Part shown: piece by piece, positions 1-12,550 of the stretch
How the letters are laid out: each line of letters begins with the position of its first letter
How positions within the stretch are numbered: the stretch's first letter is position 1
Assembly (NCBI GenBank): GCA_958496175.1
Contig: OY292278.1
Location: 1,674,001 to 1,738,000 of the forward strand
Source: Sisyra terminalis
Lineage: Eukaryota; Arthropoda; Insecta; Neuroptera; Sisyridae
Reading direction: 5' to 3'
Length of the DNA stretch: 64,000 nucleotides
Position numbers and translations under genes: made by a program
The notes under the pieces: model-generated
The model's database searches: none
What the model was told of the DNA's origin: nothing
Seen by the model: the letters and a program-made list of their open reading frames with translations, nothing else

Positions 1-613
1 TTTTTGCAGATATCATTGCGGATATTTTGCGGTAATATTTGCGGTTATTTTTGCGGATATCATTGCGGTTATTTTGCGGTAATATTTGCGGTTATTTTTG
101 CGGATATCATTGCGGTTATTTTGCGGTAATATTTGCGGTTATTTTTGCGGATATCATTGCGGTTATTCTGCGGTAATATTTGCGGTTATTTTGCGGTAAC
201 ATTTGCGGTTATTTTTGCGGATATTATTGCGGTTATTTTGCGGTGATATTTGCGGTTATTTTTGCGGATATTATTGCGGTTATATTTGCGGATATCATTG
301 CGGTTATTTGGCAGTAACATTTGCGGTTATTTTTGCGGATATTATTGCGGTTGTTTTGTGGTAATATTTGCGGTTATTTTTGCGGATATCATTGCGGTTA
401 TTTTGCGGTTATATTTGCGGTAATTTTTGCGGATATCATTGCGGTTATTTTGCGGTAACATTTGCGGTTATTTTTGTGGATATCATTGCGGTTATTTTGC
501 GGTAATATTTGCGGTTATTTTTGCAGATATCATTGCGGATATTTTGCGGTAATATTTGCGGTTATTTTTGCGGATATCATTGCGGTTATTTTGCGGTAAT
601 ATTTGCGGTTATT
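1..613 (+). repeat. Duplicated block copy 1 (partner 5886-6498)
   Basis: Positions 1-613 match 5886-6498 at a constant offset of 5885. Shared rare variants are TTTTTGCAGATATC at 1/5886, TTCTGCGG at 166/6051, TTTGGCAGTAAC near 308, TTTTGTGGTAAT near 353 and GCGGTAATTTTTGCGG near 417. At 614/6499 the copies part (TTTTTGCGG versus TTATTGCGG). The block also contains an internal repeat: the motif at 1 recurs at 518, so roughly 1-210 is repeated at 518-727. Confidence 0.88.
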
Positions 614-729
614 TTTGCGGATATCATTGCGGTTATTTTGCGGTAATATTTGCGGTTATTTTTGCGGATATCATTGCGGTTATTCTGCGGTAATATTTGC
701 GGTTATTTTGCGGTAACATTTGCGGTTAT
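542..729 (+). repeat. Type example of the 47-bp unit (12+12+12+11), four in a row
   Basis: The 11-mer TTTTGCGGTAA starts at 542, 589 and 636, and its variant TTCTGCGGTAA at 683, so successive 11-mers are exactly 47 bp apart. Between them lie TATTTGCGGTTA, TTTTTGCGGATA and TCATTGCGGTTA. This is the minimal repeat unit of the array. The consensus holds T22 G12 A8 C5 (36% G+C) and four CpG sites, one per monomer. It also holds one GATATC (EcoRV site) in the GGATA/TCATT junction and one AATATT (SspI site) where the 11-mer meets TATTTGCGG. Confidence 0.97.
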
Positions 730-934
730 TTTTGCGGATATTATTGCGGTTATTTTGCGGTAATATTTGCGGTTATTTTTGCGGCTATTACTGCGTTTAT
801 TTTTGCGGATATTATTGTGGTTATTTTGCGGTAACATTTGCGGTAATTTTTGCGGATATTATTGCGGTTGTTTTGCGGTAATATTTGCGGTTATTTTTGT
901 GGATATCATTGCGGTTATTTTGCGGTAATATTTG

Positions 935-1567
935 CGGTTATTTTTGCGGATATCATTGCGGTTATTTTGCGGTAATATTTGCGGTTATTATTGCAGTTAT
1001 TTTGTGGAAATATTTGCGGTTATTTTTGCGGATATCATTGCGGTTATTTTGCGGTATAATTTGCGGTTATTTTTGCGGATATCATTGCGGTTATTTTGCG
1101 GTAACATTAGCGGTTATTTTTTCGGATATTAATGCGGTTATTTTGCGGTGATATTTGCGTTTATTTTTGAGGATATCATTGCGGTTATTTTGCGGTAATA
1201 TTTGCGGTTATTTTTGAGGATATCATTGCGGTTATTTTGCGGTAATATTTGCGGTTATTTTTGCGGATATCATTGCGGTTATTTTTGCGGATATTATTTC
1301 GGTTATTTTTGCGGATATCATTGCGGTTATTTTGCGGTAATATTTGCTGTTATTTTTGCGGATATCATTGCGGTTATTTTGCGGTAATATTTGCGGTTAT
1401 TATTGCGGATATCATTGCGGTTATTTAGCGGTAATATTTGCGGTTATTTTGGCGGATATTGATGTGGTTATTTTTGCGGATATCATTGCGGTTATTTTGC
1501 GGTAATGTTTGCGATTATTTTTGCGGATATTATTGCGGTTATTTTTGCGGATATCATTGCGGTTATT
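935..1567 (+). repeat. Duplicated block, copy 1 (partner about 4971-5603)
   Basis: At an offset of 4036 this stretch matches about 4971-5603. Shared rare variants are TTTTGTGGAAATATTTG (1004/5040), GCGGTATAATTTGCGG, TGAGGATATC, GATATTATTTCGG, TTTAGCGGTAAT and GGCGGATATT followed by a TGTGG monomer. The copies differ at several single bases, for example GTTTGCGATT versus ATTTGCGATT near 1508, so this pair is older than the 2.5 kb pair that overlaps it. Confidence 0.8.
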
Positions 1568-3481
1568 TTGCGGTCATATTTGCGGTTATTTTTGCGGATA
1601 TCTTTGCGGTTATTTTGCGGTAACATTTGCGGTTAATTTTGCGGATATTATTGCGGTTATTTTTGCGGATATCATTGCGGTTATTTTGCGGTAACATTTG
1701 CGGTTATTTTTGCGGATATAATTGCGGTTATTTTGCGGTGATATTTGCGGATATTTTTGCGGATATTATTGCGGTTATTTTTGCGGATATCATTGCGGTT
1801 ATTTTGCGGTAATATTTGCGGTTATTTTTGCGGATATATTTGCGGTTATTTTTGCGGATATTATTGCGGTTATTTTGCGGTGATATTTGCGGTTATTTTT
1901 GCGGATATTATTGCGGTGATATTTGCGGTTATTATTGAGGATATCATTGCGGTTATTTTGCGGTAACATTTGCGGTTATTTTTGCGGATATTATTGCGGT
2001 TATTTTGCGGTGATATTTGCGGTTATTTTTGCGGATATTATTGCGGTTATTTTTGCGGATATCATTGCGGTTATTTTGCAGTGATATTTGCGGTTATTTT
2101 TGCGGATATTATTGCGGTTATTTTTGCGGATATCATTGCGGTTATTTTGCGGTATTATTTGCGGTTATTTTTGCGGATATTATTGCGGTTATTTTGCGGT
2201 AATATTTGCGGTTATTTTTGCGGATATTATTGCGGTTATTTTTGCGGATATCATTGCGGTTATTTTTGCGGATATCATTGCGGTAATTTTGCAGTGATAT
2301 TTGCGGTTATTTTTGCGGTTATCATTGCGGTTATATTTGCGGTTATATTTGCGGTTAATTTTGCGGATATCATTGCGGTTATTTTGCGGTAATATTTGCG
2401 GTTATTATTGCGGTTATTTTGTGGTAATATTTGCGGTTATTTGTGCGGATATCATTGCGGTTATTTTGCGGTAATATTTGCGGTTATTTTTGCGGATATC
2501 AATGCGGTTATTTTGCGGTAACATTTGCGGTTATTTTTGCGGATATAATTGCGGTTATTTTGCGGTGATTTTTGCGGTTATTTTTGCGGATATTATTGCG
2601 GTTATTTTTGCGGATATCATTGCGGTTATTTTGCGGTAATATATGCGGTTATTTTTGCGGATATCATTGCGGTTATTTTTGCGGATATTATTGCGGTTAT
2701 TTTGCGGTGATATTTGCGGTTAATTTTGCGGATATTATTGCGGTGATATTTGCGGTTATTATTGAGGATAACATTGCGGTTATTTTGCGGTAGCATTTGC
2801 GGTTATTTTTGCGGATATTATTGCGGTTATTTTGCGGTGATATTTGCGGTTATTTTTGCGGATATTATTGCGGTTATTTTTGCGGATATCATTGCGGTTA
2901 TTTTGCGGTAATATTTGCGGTTATTTTTGCGGATATCATTGCGGTTATTTTTGCGGATATTATTGCGGTTATTTTGCGGTGATATTTGCGGTTATTTTTG
3001 CGGATATAATTGCGGTGATATTTGCGGTTATTATTGAGGATATCATTGCGGTTATTTTGCGGTAACATTTGCGGTTATTTTTGCGGATATTATTGCGGTT
3101 ATTTTGCGGTGATATTTGCGGTTATTTTTGCGGATATTATTGCGGTTATTTTTGTGGATATTATTGCGGTTATTTTCCGGTAATATTTGCGGTTATTTTT
3201 GCGGTTATTATTGCGGTTATTTTTGCAGATATCATTGCGGTTATTTTTGCGGATATCATTGCGGTTAATTTGCAGTGATATTTGCGGTTATTTTTGCGGA
3301 TATCATTGCGGTTATTCTGCGGTAATATTTGCGGTTAATTTTGCGGATATCATTGCGGTTATTTTGCGGTAATATTTGCGGTTATTATTGCGGTTATTTT
3401 GTGGTAATATTTGCGGTTATTTTTGCGGATATCATTGCGATTATTTTGCGGTAATATTTGCGGTTATTTTTGCGGATATCA
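1012..3481 (+). repeat. 2.47-kb segmental duplication, copy 1
   Basis: This block matches 6686-9154 at an offset of 5674, dropping to 5673 after about 2335. Dozens of shared private variants run in the same order, including GCGGTATAAT (1051/6725), TTTTTTCGGATATTAATG, GGCGGATATTGATGTGG, GCGGTCATATTTG and the GAGGATAACATTG monomer. The 1-bp offset change comes from a 12-mer TTATATTTGCGG in copy 1 where copy 2 has the 11-mer TTATTCTGCGG. The match begins where flanks read ATTTGCGG versus TATTGCGG and ends at ATCATTG (3482) versus ATCAATG (9155). Confidence 0.9.
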
Positions 3482-3539
3482 TTGCGGTTAATTTGCGGTA
3501 ATATTTGCAGTTATTTTTGCGGATATAATTGCGGTTATT

Positions 3540-4465
3540 TTGCGGTAACATTTGCGGTTATTTTTGCGGATATTATTGCGGTTATGTTGCGGTAATATTT
3601 GCGGTTATTTTTGCGGATATTTTTGCGGTTATTTTTGCGGATATCATTGCGGTTATTTTTGCGGATATTATTGCGGTTATTTTTGCGGATATCATTGCGG
3701 TTATTATGCGGTTACATTTGCGGTTATTTTTGCGGATATTATTGCGGTTATTTATGCGGCTATTATTGCGGTTATTTTGCGGTAATAATTGCGGTTATTT
3801 TTGCGGATATTATTGCGGTTATTTTGCGGTAATATTTGCGGTTATTTATGCGGATATCATTGCGGTTATTTTGCGGTAATAATTGCGGTTATTTTTGCGG
3901 ATATCATTGCGGTTATTTTGCGGTTATTTTTGCGGATATTATTGCGGTTATTTTTGCGGATATCATTGCGGTTATTTTGCGGTAATATTTGCGGTTATTT
4001 TTGCGGATATCATTGCGGTTATTTTGCGGTAACATTTGCGGTTATTTTTGCGGATATTATTGCGGTTATGTTGCGGTAATATTTGCGGTTATTTTTGCGG
4101 ATATTATTGCGGTTATTTTTGCGGATATCATTGCGGTTATTATGCGGTTACATTTGCGGTTATTTTTGCGGATATTATTGCGGTTATTTATGCGGCTATT
4201 ATTGCGGTTATTTTGCGGTAATAATTGCGGTTATTTTTGCGGATATTATTGCGGTTATTTTGCGGTAATATTTGCGGTTATTTATGCGGATATCATTGCG
4301 GTTATTTTGCGGTAATAATTGCGGTTATTTTTGCGGATATCATTGCGGTTATTTTGCGGTTATTTTTGCGGATATTATTGCGGTTATTTTTGCGGATATC
4401 ATTGCGGTTATTTTGCGGTAATATTTGCGGTTATTTTTGCGGATATCATTGCGGTTATTTTGCGG
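3540..4465 (+). repeat. Tandem duplication of a 436/484-bp unit
   Basis: About 3540-4025 is repeated at about 4024-4461. Shared markers are GTTATGTTGCGGTAAT, TTATTATGCGGTTACA, TTTATGCGGCTATTATTG, GCGGTAATAATTGCGG and TTTTGCGGTTATTTTTGCGG. The offset is 484 at the left and 436 further in, because copy 1 carries two additional 24-bp dimers (48 bp) near 3620-3670. It is a clean example of the 24-bp step changing the length of a larger repeat. Confidence 0.85.
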
Positions 4466-6685
4466 AAATATTTGCGGTTATTTTTGCGGATATCATAGCG
4501 GTTATTTTTGCGGAAATTATTGCGGTTATTTTTGCGGATATTATTTCGGTTATTTTTGCGGATATCATTGCGGTTATTTTGCGGTAATATTTGCGGTTAT
4601 TTTTGCGGATATCATTGCGGTTATTTTGCGGTAATATTTGCGGTTATTTTTGCGGATATCATTGCGGTTATTTAGCGGTAATAATTGCGGTTATTTTGGC
4701 GGATATTAATGTGGATATTTTTGCGGATATCATTGCGGTTATTTTGCGGTAATATTTGCGATTATTTTTGCGGATAATATTGCGGTTATTTTTGCGGATA
4801 TTATTGCGGTTATTTTGCGGTTATATTTGCGGTTATTTTTGCGGATATCATTGCGGTTATTTTGCGGATATCATTGCGCTTATTTTGCGGTGATATAAGC
4901 GGTTATTTTTGCGGATATTATTGCGGTTATTTTTGCGGATATCATTGCGGTTATTTTGCGGTAATATTGGCGGTTATTTTTGCGGATATCATTGCGGTTA
5001 TTTTGCGGTAATATTTGCGGTTATTATTGCGGTTATTTTGTGGAAATATTTGCGGTTATTTTTGCGGATATCATTGCGGTTATTTTGCGGTATAATTTGC
5101 GGTTATTTTTGCGGATATCATTGCGGTTATTTTGCGGTAATATTTGCGGTTATTTTTGCGGATATTATTGCGGTTATTTTGCGGTGATATTTGCGTTTAT
5201 TTTTTAAGATATCATTGCGGTTATTTTGCGGTAATATTTGCGGTTATTTTTGAGGATATCTTTGCGGTTATTTTGCGGTAATATTTGCGGTTATTTTTGC
5301 GGATATCATTGCGGTTATTTTTGCGGATATTATTTCGGTTATTTTTGCGGATATCATTGCGGTTATTTTGCGGTAATATTTGCGAATATTTTTGCGGATA
5401 TCATTGCGGTTATTTTGCGGTAATATTTGCGGTTATTATTGCGGATATCATTGCGGTTATTTAGCGGTAATATTTGCGGTTATTTTGGCGGATATTAATG
5501 TGGTTATTTTTGCGGATATCATTGCGGTTATTTTGCGGTAATATTTGCGATTATTTTTGCGGATATTATTGCGGTTATTTTTGCGGATATCATTGCGGTT
5601 ATTTAGCGGTAATATTTGCGGTTATTTTTGCGGATATTAATGTGGTTATTTTTGCGGATATCATTGCGGTTATTTTGCGGTAACATTTGCGGTTAATTTT
5701 GCGGATAGTATAGCGGTTATTTTTGCGGATATCATTGCGGTTTTTTTGCGGAAATATTTGCGGTTATTTTTGCGGATATCATAGCGGTTATTTTTGCGGA
5801 AATTATTGCGGTTATTTTTGCGGATATCATTGCGGTTATTTTGCGGTAATATTTGCGGTTATTTTTGAGGATATTATTGAGGTTATTTTTGCAGATATCA
5901 TTGCGGATATTTTGCGGTAATATTTGCGGTTATTTTTGCGGATATCATTGCGGTTATTTTGCGGTAATATTTGCGGTTATTTTTGCGGATATCATTGCGG
6001 TTATTTTGCGGTAATATTTGCGGTTATTTTTGCGGATATCATTGCGGTTATTCTGCGGTAATATTTGCGGTTATTTTGCGGTAACATTTGCGGTTATTTT
6101 TGCGGATATTATTGCGGTTATTTTGCGGTGATATTTGCGGTTATTTTTGCGGATATTATTGCGGTTATATTTGCGGATATCATTGCGGTTATTTGGCAGT
6201 AACATTTGCGGTTATTTTTGCGGATATTATTGCGGTTGTTTTGTGGTAATATTTGCGGTTATTTTTGCGGATATCATTGCGGTTATTTTGCGGTTATATT
6301 TGCGGTAATTTTTGCGGATATCATTGCGGTTATTTTGCGGTAACATTTGCGGTTATTTTTGTGGATATCATTGCGGTTATTTTGCGGTAATATTTGCGGT
6401 TATTTTTGCAGATATCATTGCGGATATTTTGCGGTAATATTTGCGGTTATTTTTGCGGATATCATTGCGGTTATTTTGCGGTAATATTTGCGGTTATTAT
6501 TGCGGTTATTTTGTGGTAATATTTGCGGTTATTTGTGCGGATATCATTGCGGTTATTTTGCGGTAATATTTGCGGTTATTTTTGCGGATATCAATGCGGT
6601 TATTTTGCGGTAACATTTGCGGTTATTTTTGCGGATATAATTGCGGTTATTTTGCGGTGATTTTTGCGGTTATTTTTGCGGATAT

Positions 6686-9154
6686 TATTGCGGTTATTTT
6701 TGCGGATATCATTGCGGTTATTTTGCGGTATAATTTGCGGTTATTTTTGCGGATATCATTGCGGTTATTTTGCGGTAACATTAGCGGTTATTTTTTCGGA
6801 TATTAATGCGGTTATTTTGCGGTGATATTTGCGTTTATTTTTGAGGATATCATTGCGGTTATTTTGCGGTAATATTTGCGGTTATTTTTGAGGATATCAT
6901 TGCGGTTATTTTGCGGTAATATTTGCGGTTATTTTTGCGGATATCATTGCGGTTATTTTTGCGGATATTATTTCGGTTATTTTTGCGGATATCATTGCGG
7001 TTATTTTGCGGTAATATTTGCTGTTATTTTTGCGGATATCATTGCGGTTATTTTGCGGTAATATTTGCGGTTATTATTGCGGATATCATTGCGGTTATTT
7101 AGCGGTAATATTTGCGGTTATTTTGGCGGATATTGATGTGGTTATTTTTGCGGATATCATTGCGGTTATTTTGCGGTAATGTTTGCGATTATTTTTGCGG
7201 ATATTATTGCGGTTATTTTTGCGGATATCATTGCGGTTATTTTGCGGTCATATTTGCGGTTATTTTTGCGGATATCTTTGCGGTTATTTTGCGGTAACAT
7301 TTGCGGTTAATTTTGCGGATATTATTGCGGTTATTTTTGCGGATATCATTGCGGTTATTTTGCGGTAACATTTGCGGTTATTTTTGCGGATATAATTGCG
7401 GTTATTTTGCGGTGATATTTGCGGATATTTTTGCGGATATTATTGCGGTTATTTTTGCGGATATCATTGCGGTTATTTTGCGGTAATATTTGCGGTTATT
7501 TTTGCGGATATATTTGCGGTTATTTTTGCGGATATTATTGCGGTTATTTTGCGGTGATATTTGCGGTTATTTTTGCGGATATTATTGCGGTGATATTTGC
7601 GGTTATTATTGAGGATATCATTGCGGTTATTTTGCGGTAACATTTGCGGTTATTTTTGCGGATATTATTGCGGTTATTTTGCGGTGATATTTGCGGTTAT
7701 TTTTGCGGATATTATTGCGGTTATTTTTGCGGATATCATTGCGGTTATTTTGCAGTGATATTTGCGGTTATTTTTGCGGATATTATTGCGGTTATTTTTG
7801 CGGATATCATTGCGGTTATTTTGCGGTATTATTTGCGGTTATTTTTGCGGATATTATTGCGGTTATTTTGCGGTAATATTTGCGGTTATTTTTGCGGATA
7901 TTATTGCGGTTATTTTTGCGGATATCATTGCGGTTATTTTTGCGGATATCATTGCGGTAATTTTGCAGTGATATTTGCGGTTATTTTTGCGGTTATCATT
8001 GCGGTTATTCTGCGGTTATATTTGCGGTTAATTTTGCGGATATCATTGCGGTTATTTTGCGGTAATATTTGCGGTTATTATTGCGGTTATTTTGTGGTAA
8101 TATTTGCGGTTATTTGTGCGGATATCATTGCGGTTATTTTGCGGTAATATTTGCGGTTATTTTTGCGGATATCAATGCGGTTATTTTGCGGTAACATTTG
8201 CGGTTATTTTTGCGGATATAATTGCGGTTATTTTGCGGTGATTTTTGCGGTTATTTTTGCGGATATTATTGCGGTTATTTTTGCGGATATCATTGCGGTT
8301 ATTTTGCGGTAATATATGCGGTTATTTTTGCGGATATCATTGCGGTTATTTTTGCGGATATTATTGCGGTTATTTTGCGGTGATATTTGCGGTTAATTTT
8401 GCGGATATTATTGCGGTGATATTTGCGGTTATTATTGAGGATAACATTGCGGTTATTTTGCGGTAGCATTTGCGGTTATTTTTGCGGATATTATTGCGGT
8501 TATTTTGCGGTGATATTTGCGGTTATTTTTGCGGATATTATTGCGGTTATTTTTGCGGATATCATTGCGGTTATTTTGCGGTAATATTTGCGGTTATTTT
8601 TGCGGATATCATTGCGGTTATTTTTGCGGATATTATTGCGGTTATTTTGCGGTGATATTTGCGGTTATTTTTGCGGATATAATTGCGGTGATATTTGCGG
8701 TTATTATTGAGGATATCATTGCGGTTATTTTGCGGTAACATTTGCGGTTATTTTTGCGGATATTATTGCGGTTATTTTGCGGTGATATTTGCGGTTATTT
8801 TTGCGGATATTATTGCGGTTATTTTTGTGGATATTATTGCGGTTATTTTCCGGTAATATTTGCGGTTATTTTTGCGGTTATTATTGCGGTTATTTTTGCA
8901 GATATCATTGCGGTTATTTTTGCGGATATCATTGCGGTTAATTTGCAGTGATATTTGCGGTTATTTTTGCGGATATCATTGCGGTTATTCTGCGGTAATA
9001 TTTGCGGTTAATTTTGCGGATATCATTGCGGTTATTTTGCGGTAATATTTGCGGTTATTATTGCGGTTATTTTGTGGTAATATTTGCGGTTATTTTTGCG
9101 GATATCATTGCGATTATTTTGCGGTAATATTTGCGGTTATTTTTGCGGATATCA
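6686..9154 (+). repeat. 2.47-kb segmental duplication, copy 2
   Basis: This is the partner of 1012-3481. It is entered from a different neighbour: 6499-6728 instead matches about 2407-2636 (offset 4092, shared TTTGTGCGGATATC and GATATCAATGCGG). The left domain is therefore a mosaic of blocks joined in monomer register rather than a simple two-copy tandem. Confidence 0.88.
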
Positions 9155-10923
9155 ATGCGGTTATTTTGCGGTAACATTTGCGGTTATTTTTGCGGATATA
9201 ATTGCGGTTATTTTGCGGTGATATTTTCGGTTTTTTTTGCGGATATTATTGCGGTTATTTTTGCGGATATCATTGCGGTTATTTTGCGGTAATATTTGCG
9301 GTTATTTTTGCGGATATTATTGCGGTTATTTTTGCGGATATCATTGCGGTTATTTTGCGGTAATATTTGCGGTTATTTTTGCGGATATCATTGCGGTTAT
9401 TTTTGCGGATATCATTGCGGTTATTTTGCGGTGATATTTGCGGTTATTTTTGCGGATATTATTGCGGTTATTTTTGCGGATATCATTGCGGTTATTTTGC
9501 GGTAATATTTGCGGTTATTTTTGCGGATATCATTGCGGTTATTTTTGCGGATATCATTGCGGTTATTTTGCAGTGATATTTGCGGTTATTTTTGCGGATA
9601 TTATTGCGGTTATTTTTGCGGATATCATTGCGGTTATTTTTAGGTATTATTTGCGGTTATTTTTGCGGATATTATTGCGGTTATTTTGCGGTATTTTTTG
9701 CGGTTATTTTTGCGGATTTCATTGCGGTTATTTTTGCGGATATCATTGCGGTTATTTTTGCGGATATTATTGCGGTTATTTTGCGGTAATATTTGCGGTT
9801 AATTTTGCGGATACTATTGCGGTTTTTTTTGCGGATATCATTGCGGTTATTTTGCGGTAATATTTGCGGTTATTTTTGCGGATATTATTGAGGTTATTTT
9901 TGCGGATATCATTGCGGTTATTTTGCGGTTATATTTTCGGTTATTTTTGCGGCTATTACTGCCGTTATTTTTGCGGATATCATTGCGTTTATTTTGCGGT
10001 AATATTTGCGGTTATTTTTGCGGATATTATTGCGGTTGTTTTGCGGTAATATTTGCGGTTATTTTTGCGGATATCATTGCGGTTATTTTGCGGTAATATT
10101 TGCGGTTATTTTTGCGGATATCATTGCGGATATTTTGCGGTAATATTTGCGGTTATTTTTGCGTATATCATTGCGGTTATTTTGCGTTAATATTCGCGGT
10201 TATTTTTGCGGATATCATTGCGGTTATTTTGCGGTAATATTTGCGGTTATTTTTGCGGATATCATTGCGGTTACTTTGCGGATATATTTGCGGTTATTTT
10301 TGCGGATATCATTGCGGTTATTTTGCGGTAACATTTGCGGTTATTTTTGCGGATATTATTGCGGTTATTTTGCGGTAATATTTGCGGTTATTTTTGCGGC
10401 TATTACTGCCGTTATTTTTGCGGATATCATTGCGGTTATTTTGCGGTAATATTTGCGGTTATTTTTGCCGATATTATTGCGGTTGTTTTGCGGTAAAATT
10501 TGCGGTTATTTATGCGGATATCATTGCGGTTAATTTGCGGTAATATTTGCGGTTATTTTTGCGGATATCATTGCGGATATTTTGCGGTAATATTTGCGGT
10601 TATTTTTGCGGATATCATTGCGGTTATTTTGCGGTAACATTTGCGGTTATTTTTGCGTATATCATTGCGGTTATTTTGCGGTAGCATTTGCGGTTATTTT
10701 TGCGTATATCATTGCGGTTATTTTGCGGTAGCATTTGCGGTTATTTTTGCGGATATTATTGCGGTTATTTTGCGGTGATATTTGCGGTTATTTTTGCGGA
10801 TATTATTGCGGTTATTTTTGCGAATATCATTGCGGTTATTTTGCGGTAATATTTGCGGTTATTTTTGCGGATATCATTGCGGTTATTTTTGCGGATATTA
10901 TTGCGGTTATTTTGCGGTGATAT

Positions 10924-12179
10924 TTGCGGTTATTTTTGCGGATATTATTGCGGTTATTTTTGCGAATATCATTGCGGTTATTTTGCGGTAATATTTGCGG
11001 TTATTTTTGCGGATATCATTGCGGTTATTTTTGCGGATATTATTGCGGTTATTTTGCGGTGATATTTGCGGTTATTTTTGCGGATATAATTGCGGTGATA
11101 TTTGCGGTTATTATTGAGGATATCATTGCGGTTATTTTGCGGTAACATTTGCGGTTATTTTTGCGGATATTATTGCGGTTATTTTGCGGTGATATTTGCG
11201 GTTATTTTTGCGGATATTATTGCGGTTATTTTTGCGGATATTATTGCGGTTATTTTCCGGTAATATTTGCGGTTATTTTTGCGGATATTATTGCGGTTAT
11301 TTTTGCGGATATCATTGCGGTTATTTTTGCGGATATCATTGCGGATATTTTGCGGTAATATTTGCGGTTATTTTTGCGGATATCATTGCGGATATTTTGC
11401 GGTAATATTTGCGGTTATTTTTGCGGATATCATTGCGGTTATTTTGCGGTAATATTTGCGGTTATTATTGCGGTTATTTTGCGGTAATATTTGCGGTTAT
11501 TTTTGCGGATATCATAGCGGTTATTTTGCGGTAATATTTGCGGTTATTATAGCGGGGTGATTTTGTGGAAATATTTGCGGTTATTTTTGCGGATATCATT
11601 GCGGTTATTTTGCGGTATAATTTGCGGTTATTTTTGCGGATATCATTGCGGTTATTTTGCGGTAACATTTGCGGTTATTTTTGCGTATATCATTGCGGTT
11701 ATTTTGCGGTAGCATTTGCGGTTATTTTTGCGGATATTATTGCGGTTATTTTGCGGTGATATTTGCGGTTATTTTTGCGGATATTATTGCGGTTATTTTT
11801 GCGAATATCATTGCGGTTATTTTGCGGTAATATTTGCGGTTATTTTTGCGGATATCATTGCGGTTATTTTTGCGGATATTATTGCGGTTATTTTGCGGTG
11901 ATATTTGCGGTTATTTTTGCGGATATAATTGCGGTGATATTTGCGGTTATTATTGAGGATATCATTGCGGTTATTTTGCGGTAACATTTGCGGTTATTTT
12001 TGCGGATATTATTGCGGTTATTTTGCGGTGATATTTGCGGTTATTTTTGCGGATATTATTGCTGTTATTTTTGCGGATATTATTGCGGTTATTTTCCGGT
12101 AATATTTGCGGTTATTTTTGCGGATATTATTGCGGTTATTTTTGCGGATATCATTGCGGTTATTTTTGCGGATATCATT
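10924..12179 (+). repeat. 839-bp higher-order tandem repeat at the right of the left domain
   Basis: About 10924-11340 recurs at 11763-12179 (offset 839). Shared variants are GCGAATATC, GATATAATTGCGGTGAT, TTATTGAGGATATC and TTTTCCGGTAATATTTG. The preceding 10735-10920 stretch recurs at 11716-11901 (offset 981); the 142-bp difference equals two 71-bp units. Between the copies is the odd junction at 11541-11580. Confidence 0.8.
11541..11580 (+). repeat. Degenerate junction monomers
   Basis: The run TTATAGCGGGGTGATTTTG followed by TGGAAATATTTGCGG breaks the usual monomer pattern: the core is expanded to GCGGGG and the next core is GTGG. The TTTTGTGGAAATATTTG part is otherwise seen at 1004 and 5040, so the junction joins a copy of that left-domain segment to the 839-bp repeat. 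Confidence 0.75.
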
Positions 12180-12532
12180 GCGGTTATTTTGCAGTGATAT
12201 TTGCGGTTATTTTTGCGGATATCATTGCGGTTATTCTGCGGTAATATTTGCGGTTAATTTTGCGGATATCATTGCGGTTATTTTGCGGTAATATATGCGG
12301 TTATTATTGCGGTTATTTTGTGGTAATATTTGCGGTTATTTTTGCGGATATCATTGCGGTTATTTTGCGGTAATATTTGCGGTTATTTTTGCGGATATCA
12401 TTGCGGATATTTTTGCGGATATTATTGCGGTTATTTTTGCGGATATCATTGCGGTTATTTTGCTGTAATATTTGCGGTTAATTTTGCGGATATCATTGCG
12501 GTTATTTTTGCGGATATTATTGCGGTTATTTT

Positions 12533-12550
12533 GCGGTGATATTGCGGTTA
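12533..12550 (+). repeat. Monomer with 2-bp deletion (GCGGTGATATTGCGG)
   Basis: The sequence reads GCGGTGATATTGCGG where the array normally has GCGGTGATATTTGCGGTTATT or a similar phase, so one monomer is short. It lies 70 bp right of the first GCTGTAAT, next to the boundary between the left and middle domains. Confidence 0.65.

Larger units (their letters stand above)
1..12461 (+). repeat. Left array domain: heterogeneous, short 47/71-bp units
   Basis: This domain is defined by monomer variants that are rare or absent to its right. They include TTGAGGATATC (e.g. about 1169, 1208, 1925, 11952), the pair TTATTATTGCGG then TTTTGTGGTAAT (e.g. about 2400, 3385, 8090, 12300), GCGGCTATT (about 781, 3756, 4194, 9951) and GCGTTTATT. 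The GCTGTAAT variant that dominates the rest of the window is not seen before 12462. Spacing between 11-mers is mostly 47 or 71 bp. Point variants are visibly denser than further right, which could mean an older or less homogenised part of the array, possibly nearer an edge; that reading is inference. Confidence 0.8.

Noticed and set aside
5191..5215. GCGTTTATTTTTTAAGATATC as a possible insertion scar
   Set aside because: It matches the equivalent monomers near 1157-1180 with a few substitutions; no target-site duplication or foreign sequence.
9221..9240. T-run ATTTTCGGTTTTTTTTGCGG as a terminator or promoter element
   Set aside because: It is a point-mutated monomer pair within the array, with no stem-loop or gene nearby.
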